Of a DNA stretch of 64,000 bases, positions 18,115 through 26,188 are shown one piece after another. Within the stretch, counting starts at the first letter, position 1. Each line of letters opens with the position of its first letter. The stretch covers positions 372,001 to 436,000 of the forward strand of contig NZ_BBJT01000004.1 of assembly GCF_000739915.1 (NCBI RefSeq), in the 5' to 3' direction. This DNA comes from Paenibacillus chitinolyticus NBRC 15660. Lineage in GTDB: Bacteria > Bacillota > Bacilli > Paenibacillales > NBRC-103111. The notes under the pieces are model-generated. The model was not told the DNA's origin. It ran no database searches and saw nothing but the letters and a program-made list of their open reading frames with translations. A program made the position numbers and the translations under genes.

Positions 18115-19308
18115 ATGATCGGACCCTCCACAGGGAATGAACGCATCATCGCACTCGATATCATCCGCGGCTTCGCTCTGCTCGGTATTTTCCTGGTCAA
18201 TATGCCGACCTTCAGCGGAAGCGAATTTGCGGTCTACCACGGCGCGGACAGGTGGCTCCGGCTGCTGTTCGATTTGTTCGTCCAAGGAAAATTTTATTTG
18301 ATTTTCTCCTTCTTGTTCGGTCTTGGATTTTACATCTTCATGTCGCGAGCCGAACAGAAGGGATTCGGTCCCGGTCTGTTCCGCAGGCGCCTCCTCGCGC
18401 TGCTGCTGATCGGCTTCCTGCATTTGGCGCTCTTCTGGAGAGGAGATATTCTGACTCTTTACGCCATCACAGGTTTCCTGCTTCCCGTTTTTTACCGGAT
18501 GAAAACGGAAACCGTCCGCAAGTGGGGACTCCTCCTCGCGCTCAGTTACCTGCTGCTGATTCTCGGCCTGCCCGCCTTGATCGTGGCGCTGGTAGCTTAC
18601 GCGAAGGGAGGGATCGATCCCTCCCTGGGCGGCCCCTTATACACGGAAGCCGAAGCCGCCGCAAGCCTTCACGCGTTCCGTACGCTCTCCTGGCCCGACT
18701 GGCTGGCCTGGCACTGGCGCAGCGAAGTGTGGGACTCGCTGTCCAGCCAGCTTTCCATGCTGCCCGTCGTTCTGGGCATGTTCTTGCTGGGGCTGGCGGC
18801 GGGAAGAAGCGGCCTGCTCCATGACGTAAGCGCCCACCGGGAGCGGTGGCGTAAGATCCGCAGCCGGGGCCTTGCGCTTAGCCTGCCGCTTTTGGCGGCC
18901 ATCGCCGCCATTTACGCGATCGGGGCGGAAACCGATCTCAGCCTCGTGACGTTCTTCCTCGTCTACATGAGCGGGTTCACGCTGGCGTTTGTCTACATCG
19001 CCTGCCTTGCCCTGCTTCTCGAAAATCCGCTCTGGCAGCGGCGGCTCCGGTTTCTCCAGCCTTACGGCCGGATGGCGCTGACCAATTATTTGTCGCAGAC
19101 AGTCCTCTGCGTCATTCTGTTTCTCGGCTTCCGCTTATACGGTCAAGTCAGTCTGTGGCAGGGCACCCTGCTCTGCCTCGTCATATACCCGCTGCAGATC
19201 GCCTTTTCGGCATTCTGGCTGAAAAGATTCCGCTACGGGCCCGTCGAGTGGCTCTGGAGAAAATGGACGTACGGCCGCCTCTCGCCGGGACGCGGGCAAA
19301 GCCGGTAA
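18115..19308 (+). CDS. DUF418 (YeiB-like) membrane protein
   Basis: 397 residues. The opening RIIALDIIRGFALLGIFLVN is the family signature (conserved D-x-x-R-G-F-A). Several helices follow and a C-terminal DUF418 domain ends GPVEWLWRKWTYG, with GRMALTNYLSQT before it. Family members are related to acyltransferase-3-like membrane proteins, and no biochemical role is established. The ribosome-binding site is weak. No co-transcribed partner. Confidence 0.88.
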   Translation: MIGPSTGNERIIALDIIRGFALLGIFLVNMPTFSGSEFAVYHGADRWLRLLFDLFVQGKFYLIFSFLFGLGFYIFMSRAEQKGFGPGLFRRRLLALLLIGFLHLALFWRGDILTLYAITGFLLPVFYRMKTETVRKWGLLLALSYLLLILGLPALIVALVAYAKGGIDPSLGGPLYTEAEAAASLHAFRTLSWPDWLAWHWRSEVWDSLSSQLSMLPVVLGMFLLGLAAGRSGLLHDVSAHRERWRKIRSRGLALSLPLLAAIAAIYAIGAETDLSLVTFFLVYMSGFTLAFVYIACLALLLENPLWQRRLRFLQPYGRMALTNYLSQTVLCVILFLGFRLYGQVSLWQGTLLCLVIYPLQIAFSAFWLKRFRYGPVEWLWRKWTYGRLSPGRGQSR

Positions 19309-19404
19309 GCAAATCTCCGGCGGCGCGCAGCCTTCATCATCCCGCCGATATTCCCGTCCGAATCACGCTCTCCGGCCCACTCTTCCCGGAATCCCGCGCC
19401 GTAC

Positions 19405-19447
19405 AAAAAAACAGCCCCTTGTGCTTTCAAGCACAAGGGGCTGTTTT
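19405..19447. terminator. Bidirectional terminator
   Basis: AAACAGCCCCTTGTGCTT, loop TCA, AGCACAAGGGGCTGTTTT. It serves the convergent DUF418 and CopC-CopD genes. Confidence 0.92.
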
Positions 19448-19453
19448 CGCTAT

Positions 19454-21115
19454 CTAATAAAGCCGGAATTCCTTCTTGTAAACCGCTTCGTCATCGTTGG
19501 AGTCCATAATCCGGACTTCCAGCGTACACTTGCCGGGAAGCGGCAGGTAAGGTCCCTGGGTGTAATAGGTGTACATATTGTACCCCTCCAGCCAGTTCTC
19601 TTCCTGATTCTCCTGAAGCTCCAGCGGAATCTGGATGGGAGCCAGCGTGGCCTCCTCTTCTTCCTTCGGCTCGTACTGGGCGTTCATCTGCACATGCTTG
19701 GGCGGTCCCATCGTATCCAGCACCCAGACCGTCACCTTAAACGTGTTGGTGCCCGGTGCTTTCGGAGACACTTCGGCCGTCATATGCACGGTTTTGCCCA
19801 TCTCGTGCCAGTTCAGCGGCTCGTTCGGGGGAGCGGGGGACAAGTAAGTCAGGACGCCGACCACCGCAAGGATAATCAGCATGAGGCTGAAATCCACCTT
19901 GTAGAGCTTTGCTGTCGCCTTGTCCCGCTTGTTCTTCATCGTATAGCGCAAGAAGGCGGCCGTCCCTACGACAAGCACGACGACGCCGACCTTAATGAGC
20001 ATAAGAATACCCCACTGGGTATAAATGATCATATCCAGACTGGGCAGGAATAACAGCGTCAGCACGACACCGCTCACGGTAAGCGCGACGATCGATCCGA
20101 GCGCCGCGCCTGAGAAACGGCCCAGGAAGGAGGTAAACTCCTCCCTTCTGTTCCGGTACACCGCGGCTGCCGCCGTCAAGCCGCCTACCCAGACAGCCGC
20201 CGCCGCCAGATGGATAAAGTCGGCGGCTACGCTCGCCAAGACGGGCGGGAACGTTACCGCATGGCCGGACAGGGCTTTAACCGCCAGCAGCGCGACCGCC
20301 CAAGCATAGTCCAGCCAGGCGGCACGCCCGAGCAGTACGAAGCCCGTCAGAGACAAACCAAGCGATACGAGCCAGGAAATACCGATTCCCGTACCCGTCA
20401 GCAGACTGCCGAGCTGGGAAAGTCCTCCGTCGCCGAGGAGAGCCTCCACATGTGTAAGAATAACAAAAAGCAAAGCAACCAAGTAAAACCGCTGTAAATT
20501 CAGCGTCCATCTCGCGGAAACTTCCTGCGGCAGCCCCCGGCCGGATTTCGAACGCCTCCAGAGCAGCCATCCGGTCAGCGCGAGCATCGCCGCGTACCAC
20601 AGACCGCGTGCCGCATACTGGATCAGCCCGTCTACGCCCGAGCTGCCGAGATTATGGTTGTGTCCGGCGGTCGTACCGCCCGTGCCGCCCGTAGCGCCGC
20701 TTCCGGCAGCGGGCGCCGCTTTGCCGACCGTGAGCGGGTAACTCCCGCCCACCGGGTGACCGTCACCGGAGATGACGTGGTAGGACACCACGTACAGCCC
20801 GTCGTCCAGCTTCGGCAGCTGCAGAACGATCCCCGTCCGGTCTTTCGTCATCACCGCCGCATTGTCCGTAACCTTCGCGCCCGACTGGTCAAGAACACGT
20901 ATATAGTAGACGCCTTCTTCCAGCGGCTCGTTAAAGGTCAGTTTGATCTGTTCCGGCGCCTGCGCCAGCGTACTGTTCGGAGCGGGGTCCGTCCCGGTCA
21001 GAATCGCATGCGCAAACGCCTCCCGGGGAAACAATCCTCCCAGGATGACGAGCAGGCACAGCAGACCGGCCGCTATAAAGGCCCGCCTAGCCGGCTTTAC
21101 TACCTTTTCCTTCAT
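19454..21115 (-). CDS. CopC-CopD fusion, copper resistance/uptake protein
   Basis: 553 residues from the ATG of MKEKVVKP. The signal peptide ends AFA and leaves His36 as the first mature residue (AHAILTGTDPAPNS), the expected CopC copper ligand. His113 and His120 (SYHVISGDGHPVGG) complete the CopC site. After a Gly-rich linker come about eight membrane helices of CopD, then a C-terminal YtkA-like outside domain (HMTAEVSPKAPGTNTF). Bacillus YcnJ has the same CopC-CopD plan. It lies 50 bases after a DUF2203 gene on the same strand, so the two are probably one operon. Confidence 0.9.
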   Translation of the reverse strand: MKEKVVKPARRAFIAAGLLCLLVILGGLFPREAFAHAILTGTDPAPNSTLAQAPEQIKLTFNEPLEEGVYYIRVLDQSGAKVTDNAAVMTKDRTGIVLQLPKLDDGLYVVSYHVISGDGHPVGGSYPLTVGKAAPAAGSGATGGTGGTTAGHNHNLGSSGVDGLIQYAARGLWYAAMLALTGWLLWRRSKSGRGLPQEVSARWTLNLQRFYLVALLFVILTHVEALLGDGGLSQLGSLLTGTGIGISWLVSLGLSLTGFVLLGRAAWLDYAWAVALLAVKALSGHAVTFPPVLASVAADFIHLAAAAVWVGGLTAAAAVYRNRREEFTSFLGRFSGAALGSIVALTVSGVVLTLLFLPSLDMIIYTQWGILMLIKVGVVVLVVGTAAFLRYTMKNKRDKATAKLYKVDFSLMLIILAVVGVLTYLSPAPPNEPLNWHEMGKTVHMTAEVSPKAPGTNTFKVTVWVLDTMGPPKHVQMNAQYEPKEEEEATLAPIQIPLELQENQEENWLEGYNMYTYYTQGPYLPLPGKCTLEVRIMDSNDDEAVYKKEFRLY

Positions 21116-21165
21116 GTTCAGTCCATCCGCCTCCCGCAATTTTGTAAGTCACGCTTCCCCGACCT

Positions 21166-21573
21166 TTAATCTCCGGGGAGCGGTTTGCGGCCCGTGTATC
21201 CGTCATGCCGGCTATGATAATAACCGATGCGTTCCTCTCCGCTGCGCCAGCAGAGGAGGACTTCCTCGCCACCCAAAATGGACGGAAAATCCACAAGGCC
21301 GGAATCAATGTCCTTCAGCTCAATTCCTTGATGATAAAAGTGCTGAATCATTCCGCGGGCTTCGATTTGCAGAAATTCAAGATCGCATTCCAGCTCGAAG
21401 AGCGGATCGTTCGGTTCTGTTCCGCCCAACTTGTGGACCGCCTGTCTTTTTTCACGCAGCTCCGCATACTTGTCCTCAAACTTCTTCTTGATTTCCTTGA
21501 GACCGGAGATCTGATCCTGCACCGAAGGCAGCAGGGCGTTGGCTTCCGCTACCGTAAAATACCGTTTGGCCAT
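21166..21573 (-). CDS. DUF2203 family protein
   Basis: 135 residues. It opens KRYFTVAEANALLPSVQDQI, has a central coiled coil rich in Lys/Glu, and ends EEVLLCWRSGEERIGYYHSR, the DUF2203 pattern with conserved W-x-x-G-E. Cytoplasmic and of unknown function. It precedes the CopC-CopD gene by 50 bases. Homologues are widespread in Bacillales. Confidence 0.9.
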   Translation of the reverse strand: MAKRYFTVAEANALLPSVQDQISGLKEIKKKFEDKYAELREKRQAVHKLGGTEPNDPLFELECDLEFLQIEARGMIQHFYHQGIELKDIDSGLVDFPSILGGEEVLLCWRSGEERIGYYHSRHDGYTGRKPLPGD

Positions 21574-21803
21574 TTACTCCACCCCCTAAGATGAGTGTAC
21601 CAGAAACAGGTTCCCCGAATCGAATGTCTTGAGCTGTCGGCCTTCTCCAGTATACGCGATGAAAAAGACGTAAAAAGAAAGCTCAGATGACAATTCCATG
21701 AAAGAAGGGAGAAGTCCTGCTTCTGTTTCTGTGCTGTACTTTCAAAAAAAATCTCATTAAAATCATTTTCAAAACCTATTTTCCGAAAAAAGGCGGTGCC
21801 CCC

Positions 21804-22679
21804 ATGAGCTTGTCCAAGCAGGATTTTTATATCGTCGATGTATTCGCCGAAAGGAAATATGCGGGAAATCCTCTCGCCGTCGTCATTTGTCCCGAGCCGC
21901 TGCCCGCTCCGGATATGCAGAGCATTGCCCGCGAAATGAATTATTCCGAGACCACGTTCCTCCAGCCCGAACCGGATGCGGACGGGAGCTACCGGGTCCG
22001 GATCTTTACGCCGAACAGCGAGCTGCCGTTCGCCGGTCACCCTTGTCTGGGGACCGCTTGGATCATCCGTCACCTTTACAGTCCCGATGCACAAGAAATT
22101 ACCCTGAAAGTTCCCGCCGGAAACATTCCGGTCACTTTCGGCAGCGACGGCGTCCTCTGGATGGAGCAGCTTCAGCCTACTTTCGGAAGCCTTGTTTCCG
22201 CTTCCGCCGCCGCAGCGGTAATCGGACTGGAAACGGAGGAAATCGACGAACGTTACCCTGCTCAAGTGGTATCGACGGGCATCCCTTTCCTCCTCATTCC
22301 CGTGAAAACGCTCGCTTCCGTGCGTAGCGCGGTTTACCGGTCCGAAGCGGCGGCGGCGCTTCCCGCCGAGGCCGCCGTCCCCGTTATGCCGTTCTGCCCG
22401 GAAACCTACGACAAGGCGAACGGAATCAATGCCCGCGTGTTCGTGGACGAGCTCGGAGTGCCGGAAGATCCGGCTACGGGCAGCGCGGGCGGCTGCCTGG
22501 CCGCTTACCTGGCGCGCTGCCGCTATCTCGGAGGCCCGTCCGTCGACACGGTTGTCGAGCAGGGCTATGAGATCGGCCGCCCATCGCTGCTGTATCTGCG
22601 GGCGAGCGAAATTGACGGCCGATTCGCCATCCATGTCGGCGGACGCGTATTTTTTACGGCGCAGGGGCAGCTCGTGTAA
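21804..22679 (+). CDS. PhzF-family isomerase/epimerase-like protein
   Basis: 291 residues with the PhzF double hot-dog fold pattern: FYIVDVFAERKYAGNPLAVV, catalytic Glu49 (MNYSETTFLQP), and IFTPNSELPFAGHPCLGTA. The second half has EDPATGSAGGCLAAYL, a conserved family motif. PhzF enzymes isomerise small metabolites (phenazine pathway and many others). No phenazine gene is nearby, so the substrate is unknown. Monocistronic. Confidence 0.92.
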   Translation: MSLSKQDFYIVDVFAERKYAGNPLAVVICPEPLPAPDMQSIAREMNYSETTFLQPEPDADGSYRVRIFTPNSELPFAGHPCLGTAWIIRHLYSPDAQEITLKVPAGNIPVTFGSDGVLWMEQLQPTFGSLVSASAAAAVIGLETEEIDERYPAQVVSTGIPFLLIPVKTLASVRSAVYRSEAAAALPAEAAVPVMPFCPETYDKANGINARVFVDELGVPEDPATGSAGGCLAAYLARCRYLGGPSVDTVVEQGYEIGRPSLLYLRASEIDGRFAIHVGGRVFFTAQGQLV

Positions 22680-22775
22680 GGCGTTCAGCCGCCGGTACCG
22701 GGCGGGTGCGCTAGGTCCCGGCCAGATCCGTTAGTCTCACGGCGGGTTCGTCATGTCCCGGCTTATCTTCCATTA

Positions 22776-22819
22776 AAAAAACCATTTCCGGCCTGCTGCA
22801 GGCTGAAATGGTTTTTTAA
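22776..22819. terminator. Bidirectional terminator
   Basis: AAAAAACCATTTC ... GAAATGGTTTTTT around an inner CCTGCTGCAGG stem. It separates the convergent phzF-like and diguanylate-cyclase genes. Confidence 0.92.
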
Positions 22820-22843
22820 TTGGATGAAGCGGACGATCGCCGC

Positions 22844-24577
22844 TTAACCCAGGAGCCGCTTCACGTTCATCTCCAGCTCGACCATCGAGAACGGCTTCGT
22901 CATGTACTCATGAACGCCGAGCTTTTGAAGCGTGTCCATGCTTTCTTCTTTTTTCCGACCGGAAAGCATGATCACCTTGCACATGGTTCCCGACACGGGA
23001 GGCTCGGCGTTAAGACGCTCCAGCAGCTCGATACCGCTCATTTTGGGCATAATGCCGTCCAAAATGCACAAATCTATGCCGCCTTCGCGGATACGCTCGT
23101 ACGCGGCCTCTCCGTCCGCCGCCTCTTCGATGTCAAGAGACAGGTGCTGAAGGCCCGAGACCACAATGGCGCGCAAAATCTTATCGTCGTCCACGACGAG
23201 CAGCTTGGGACGATGCCGGAGGCTTCCCTCGGAACCGGCCGGGGCGGCTTCCGTCTCCTCCTCGATATAGATCCGGTCTTTGCCGTCCTGCTTCGCCCGG
23301 TACATCGCCTGGTCGGCCTTCAGAATCCATTCGTCTATGGACAAATCCGGGTGCCACGCCGACACGCCCGCTGAGAACGTAATCCAGTAGTCCTCCCCCT
23401 CGTCGGACACGATCGGTTGAAGATGCGCCATACCGAGCAGAGCGCGCAGCGACTCCGCCGCCGCTTCCGCTCCCGTCCCCGGCATGACCACGACAAACTC
23501 TTCTCCTCCGAAGCGGAACACAAGGTCCGTCGAGCGCATCCGGGTCTGCAGCAAATGCGCAAGACCTTGAAGAACCAGATCTCCCGTATGGTGGCCGTGC
23601 CGGTCGTTGATCCGTTTGAAATTATCGATATCGATAAAAGCGAGCGAGATGGCGGACGGATACCGCTGCACTCTCTCCAGCTCCAGTTGAATCTGGTGGT
23701 CGAAATACCTGCGGTTGAACACCGCCGTCAAGGGATCTCGGAAGGCCAGCTCTTCGAAATTTTTGGTTCTTTTCACAATTCCGTAAATGCGTGCGGCCAG
23801 CTCTTCATATTGAAAAGGCTTCGTCACGTAATCATCCGCGCCCAGATGAAAACAGCGCACTTTATCGCTTAAATCGTCACGACCGGACAGCACGATCAGA
23901 GGCACCCATTTCAAAGTCGGATCTTCCTTAAGAAAATCGAAAAGTTCATAGCCCGACTGCGGGTACATCATAAGATCCAGCGTAATCAAATCGTAGGCCT
24001 GCTGCCGCAAAAGCAGCTTGGCGGACGGAACGTCGCTTGCTTCGTCCACTTTGTAGCCATCCAGTTCGAGCCGCCGAACCAGATACGTGCGCAGCACATC
24101 GTCATCGTCTATGATCAACAGGCGCCTTTTGCCGCCCATTGTTTGTACGATCCCGTTCTCCTTCTGTTCGTCCACCTCGAGCTCGATCACCGAAACATCG
24201 TGTTCCATCAGCAGATGACGGATATATTGGCTCGTATGCGTAACGCTCTCATTAACCAGAGGGGTGAAATCCGCCGTTAAAGCCGCAGACGGATGAAGGG
24301 ACTGCGTCCATTCCCACACGCGGACGAGTTCCTCGGCGATTTTGCCGATCCTCCCGAACTGGAACATGGGGGCGCTTCCTTTCAACATATGAACGATCCG
24401 GTACATATCCTGAAGATCCTTCGCTTCGGGTGAGGAAGCTATGATCACCAGCAGATCGTCCATCTGTGCGATTTGATGGGCCAATTCCTTTATGAACAGC
24501 CTGCGCCCCTGTTTCAGCAGCCGTTTGTCTCTTCCCTCGGCATCTGCGCCATGCCCTCGGGAGCTCGGTTGATTCAT
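22844..24577 (-). CDS. HPt-REC-GGDEF-REC signalling protein (probable diguanylate cyclase)
   Basis: 577 residues in four modules. (1) An HPt-like helical domain with His63 (YRIVHMLKGSAPMFQ). (2) A receiver at ~152-270 (LLIIDDDDVLRTYL, LITLDLMMYPQSGYE, DDYVTKPFQ). (3) A GGDEF domain at ~285-440 with an active-type GGEEF signature and an RSTD inhibitory c-di-GMP site five residues before it. (4) A C-terminal receiver (LLVVDDDKILRAIV, LCILDGIMPKMSG, EYMTKPFS). It probably links a phosphorelay to c-di-GMP synthesis. A CheY-like gene lies 38 bases upstream on the same strand and is a likely partner. Confidence 0.9.
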   Translation of the reverse strand: MNQPSSRGHGADAEGRDKRLLKQGRRLFIKELAHQIAQMDDLLVIIASSPEAKDLQDMYRIVHMLKGSAPMFQFGRIGKIAEELVRVWEWTQSLHPSAALTADFTPLVNESVTHTSQYIRHLLMEHDVSVIELEVDEQKENGIVQTMGGKRRLLIIDDDDVLRTYLVRRLELDGYKVDEASDVPSAKLLLRQQAYDLITLDLMMYPQSGYELFDFLKEDPTLKWVPLIVLSGRDDLSDKVRCFHLGADDYVTKPFQYEELAARIYGIVKRTKNFEELAFRDPLTAVFNRRYFDHQIQLELERVQRYPSAISLAFIDIDNFKRINDRHGHHTGDLVLQGLAHLLQTRMRSTDLVFRFGGEEFVVVMPGTGAEAAAESLRALLGMAHLQPIVSDEGEDYWITFSAGVSAWHPDLSIDEWILKADQAMYRAKQDGKDRIYIEEETEAAPAGSEGSLRHRPKLLVVDDDKILRAIVVSGLQHLSLDIEEAADGEAAYERIREGGIDLCILDGIMPKMSGIELLERLNAEPPVSGTMCKVIMLSGRKKEESMDTLQKLGVHEYMTKPFSMVELEMNVKRLLG

Positions 24578-24615
24578 CGTTGAGATTCACTCCGTTCGTA
24601 ATCGCGTAATCGCTA

Positions 24616-24993
24616 TCATGCGCCGCTTATAAGAGCCTCCACGGTATCGACCAGCTGAAGAGGGCTAAACGGCTTGACAATATAAGTGCTGACACCGGCC
24701 GCAGTCGCCTTCTCGCGGTCCTTGTCCAGAGCCTTGGCGGTCAGCAGGATAACGGGCACTTCGCGGTTGATTCCGCCTTCCGAACGCAGCCATTCGCACA
24801 CCTCGACCCCGGTTTTCTCCGGCATCATGTAATCCAGAATAACCAGATCGTAACGCTCTCTAACGAGCTCGGCAACCGCCTCTTTACCGTCCATAACCTC
24901 CGTGATGGCGTATCCTTCGTCCGAAAGCGTCTCGGTCAATAAAAACCGGAGTGCGGCTTCGTCGTCTGCGAGCAAAATGCGGTATGGATTCAA
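24616..24993 (-). CDS. Single-domain response regulator (CheY-like)
   Basis: 125 residues as a bare receiver: RILLADDEAALRFLL, phospho-acceptor Asp54 (LVILDYMMPEKTG), TAKALDKDREKATAAG and STYIVKPFSPLQLVD. A TTG start is chosen because it lies 7 bases after AGGAGG. The ATG two codons upstream is only 1 base from it. With no output domain it probably passes phosphate or docks with the HPt-REC-GGDEF-REC protein encoded next to it. Confidence 0.9.
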   Translation of the reverse strand: MNPYRILLADDEAALRFLLTETLSDEGYAITEVMDGKEAVAELVRERYDLVILDYMMPEKTGVEVCEWLRSEGGINREVPVILLTAKALDKDREKATAAGVSTYIVKPFSPLQLVDTVEALISGA

Positions 24994-25165
24994 GTCCATT
25001 CCTCCTGTTCGTCTGCGGTCTGTCTCTACACCGAATAGGGTTCGATTAAAATTTCCGAAATCCTTCCATAAACCATCCACCGCAACTTTTTATCTATGAT
25101 AGCACACGGGCCCGATCCGGGTAAAAAAATCTCCAGCCTCTGGGGGAGACTGTCCGAAGACATAG

Positions 25166-25195
25166 AAAAACGGCGGCCTTAGAGGTCGCCGTTTT
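25166..25195. terminator. Terminator overlapping a stop codon
   Basis: AAAACGGCGGCC, loop TTAG, AGGTCGCCGTTTT. The right arm overlaps the last codon and stop of the CD3324-like gene. It acts on that gene and possibly on opposite transcription. Confidence 0.85.
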
Positions 25196-25490
25196 ATGGT
25201 GTCGCAGCAGCTTCTTTCAGCCGCTCGCGTGTTTTTCCAATGATTTTGCGTATGCTGTCTTCCGATAGATGAAACGTCTGAATCAGCTCCAGTACGGTTG
25301 AACCGTTTTGGTATAACCGGAATATTTCGCGGTTGCGCCGTTCTATGATGAGGCGGGTTCCGTTATTTTCTCCCCAGCCTGCGCGTTTCTTCTCTTTTTT
25401 CGGAACGTATATGATCTCTCCCTGGATGTAATTCTGCAGCTCTTTAAGCAAGCTGGCCGGAAGAATATCCTTGCCGTTCTTATAACTCAT
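25194..25490 (-). CDS. CD3324-family helix-turn-helix protein
   Basis: 98 residues. The pattern is MSYKNGKDILPASLLKELQ, then IIYVPKKEKKRAGWGENNG, then a C-terminal helix-turn-helix (LYQNGSTVLELIQTFHLSED, SIRKIIGKTRERL). From memory this is the CD3324 family, small DNA-binding proteins of spore-forming Firmicutes. The fold resembles Mor/C phage activators. The start ATG has GAGGAGG 10 bases upstream. The 280-base upstream region carries a sigma-A-type promoter, a tiny ORF and a predicted structured RNA, so control at the RNA level is possible. Target unknown. Confidence 0.8.
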   Translation of the reverse strand: MSYKNGKDILPASLLKELQNYIQGEIIYVPKKEKKRAGWGENNGTRLIIERRNREIFRLYQNGSTVLELIQTFHLSEDSIRKIIGKTRERLKEAAATP

Positions 25491-25568
25491 CGGATGAAAA
25501 CCTCCTCGAATTGGTCGTGTATGATCCGTACCGCATCGTCAAACGTAGAGGGTCTTCATCTTCCGCAC

Positions 25569-25666
25569 CTGCTATCATTCATAAGGAAAGATATACACGA
25601 TAGGTATCGTGCCGCAGCTTGTATGTATATACAAACAGGTGAACGGTACTTCCATGATGATAGCAG
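25569..25666 (-). ncRNA. Predicted three-helix structured RNA in the CD3324 leader
   Basis: On the minus strand CTGCTATCAT (25666-25657) pairs exactly with ATGATAGCAG (25578-25569). Between them are two further perfect hairpins: TTGTAT-ATAC-ATACAA (25634-25619) and CACGAT-ACCT-ATCGTG (25611-25596). Together they form a three-way junction with two 4-base loops. It lies between a promoter and the CD3324 gene, where a riboswitch or other regulatory RNA would be. I do not recognise it as a known class. Confidence 0.55.
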
Positions 25667-25723
25667 TTAGAAAATGAGCACCTCTACGGTGACTTTCACT
25701 CTTACTGTTTGAATAAATTTCAT
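25667..25723 (-). CDS. 18-residue small ORF
   Basis: ATG with AAAGGAG 9 bases upstream, encoding MKFIQTVRVKVTVEVLIF. The core alternates Val with charged or polar residues (VRVKVTVEV), an amphipathic beta-strand pattern. It is the first ORF after a good promoter and its stop abuts the predicted RNA structure. It could be a leader peptide for that element or a secreted or signalling peptide. Translation is unproven. Confidence 0.45.
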   Translation of the reverse strand: MKFIQTVRVKVTVEVLIF

Positions 25724-25769
25724 GGAAACCATCTCCTTTCACCTAGTTTTTTTGGGTTTACTATTTCCA

Positions 25770-25798
25770 ATTATATGGAGTCGGCCTGTGTTTGTCAC
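25770..25798 (-). promoter_or_regulatory. Sigma-A-type promoter
   Basis: On the minus strand, -35 GTGACA (25793-25798) and -10 TATAAT (25770-25775) are separated by exactly 17 bases. It would transcribe the 18-residue ORF, the structured RNA and the CD3324 gene. Confidence 0.75.
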
Positions 25799-25821
25799 GC
25801 ATATTTCGCATAATTTCAGGA

Positions 25822-25854
25822 AAATAAAAACCGGGGGCGCTGCCGCCCCCGGTT
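25822..25854 (-). terminator. Strong GC hairpin terminator
   Basis: The minus strand reads AACCGGGGGCG, loop GCAG, CGCCCCCGGTTTTTATTTT. It lies 16 bases beyond the stop of the 10-residue ORF and just upstream of the next promoter. Confidence 0.9.
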
Positions 25855-25870
25855 CGACACGGGCTTCCGC

Positions 25871-25903
25871 TTACGCAGAAGCCACCTCCATTGTCGTGTT
25901 CAT
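25871..25903 (-). CDS. 10-residue small ORF before a terminator
   Basis: ATG encoding MNTTMEVASA then TAA. An AAAGGAG site lies 12 bases upstream, rather far. A strong terminator follows at once, so the pair could be a short independent transcript or an attenuation leader. I saw no clear promoter. Treat as a candidate only. Confidence 0.3.
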   Translation of the reverse strand: MNTTMEVASA

Positions 25904-26188
25904 TGTTCCGAATCACTCCTTTCCTCATAGAGTGGAGCCGGCCGGCTGCATCTCTATTAACGCATATTTGCGGACCCGTTCTCAAGGGGGAGATTCGTTA
26001 TAGTCGTTCTTTCCAAAAACGCCTGGAAACGGAGCAGCTCCGCAGACCCGGCCTGCGGCGCTCTGAAGCGCGTCGTGAAGGCGTCGTGAGCCGTCCTGCG
26101 TACCTGAAGCGCGTCTGCGCGGGCTGCGCGCCCGGCTCCGGTGACCGCCGTCCTGCGGCGCCACAAAGCTTGAGCCCGCGCGGGCCCC
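25904..26188. other. Spacer downstream of pxpA
   Basis: 285 bases, GC-rich with short imperfect GCGTCGTGA/GCGTCCTGCG repeats, possibly decayed coding sequence. No gene, hairpin terminator or RNA gene is supported. Confidence 0.4.

Noticed and set aside
26000-26188. Pseudogene after pxpA
   Set aside because: Short GC-rich repeats give several open frames on both strands, but no frame has a start signal or recognisable motif.
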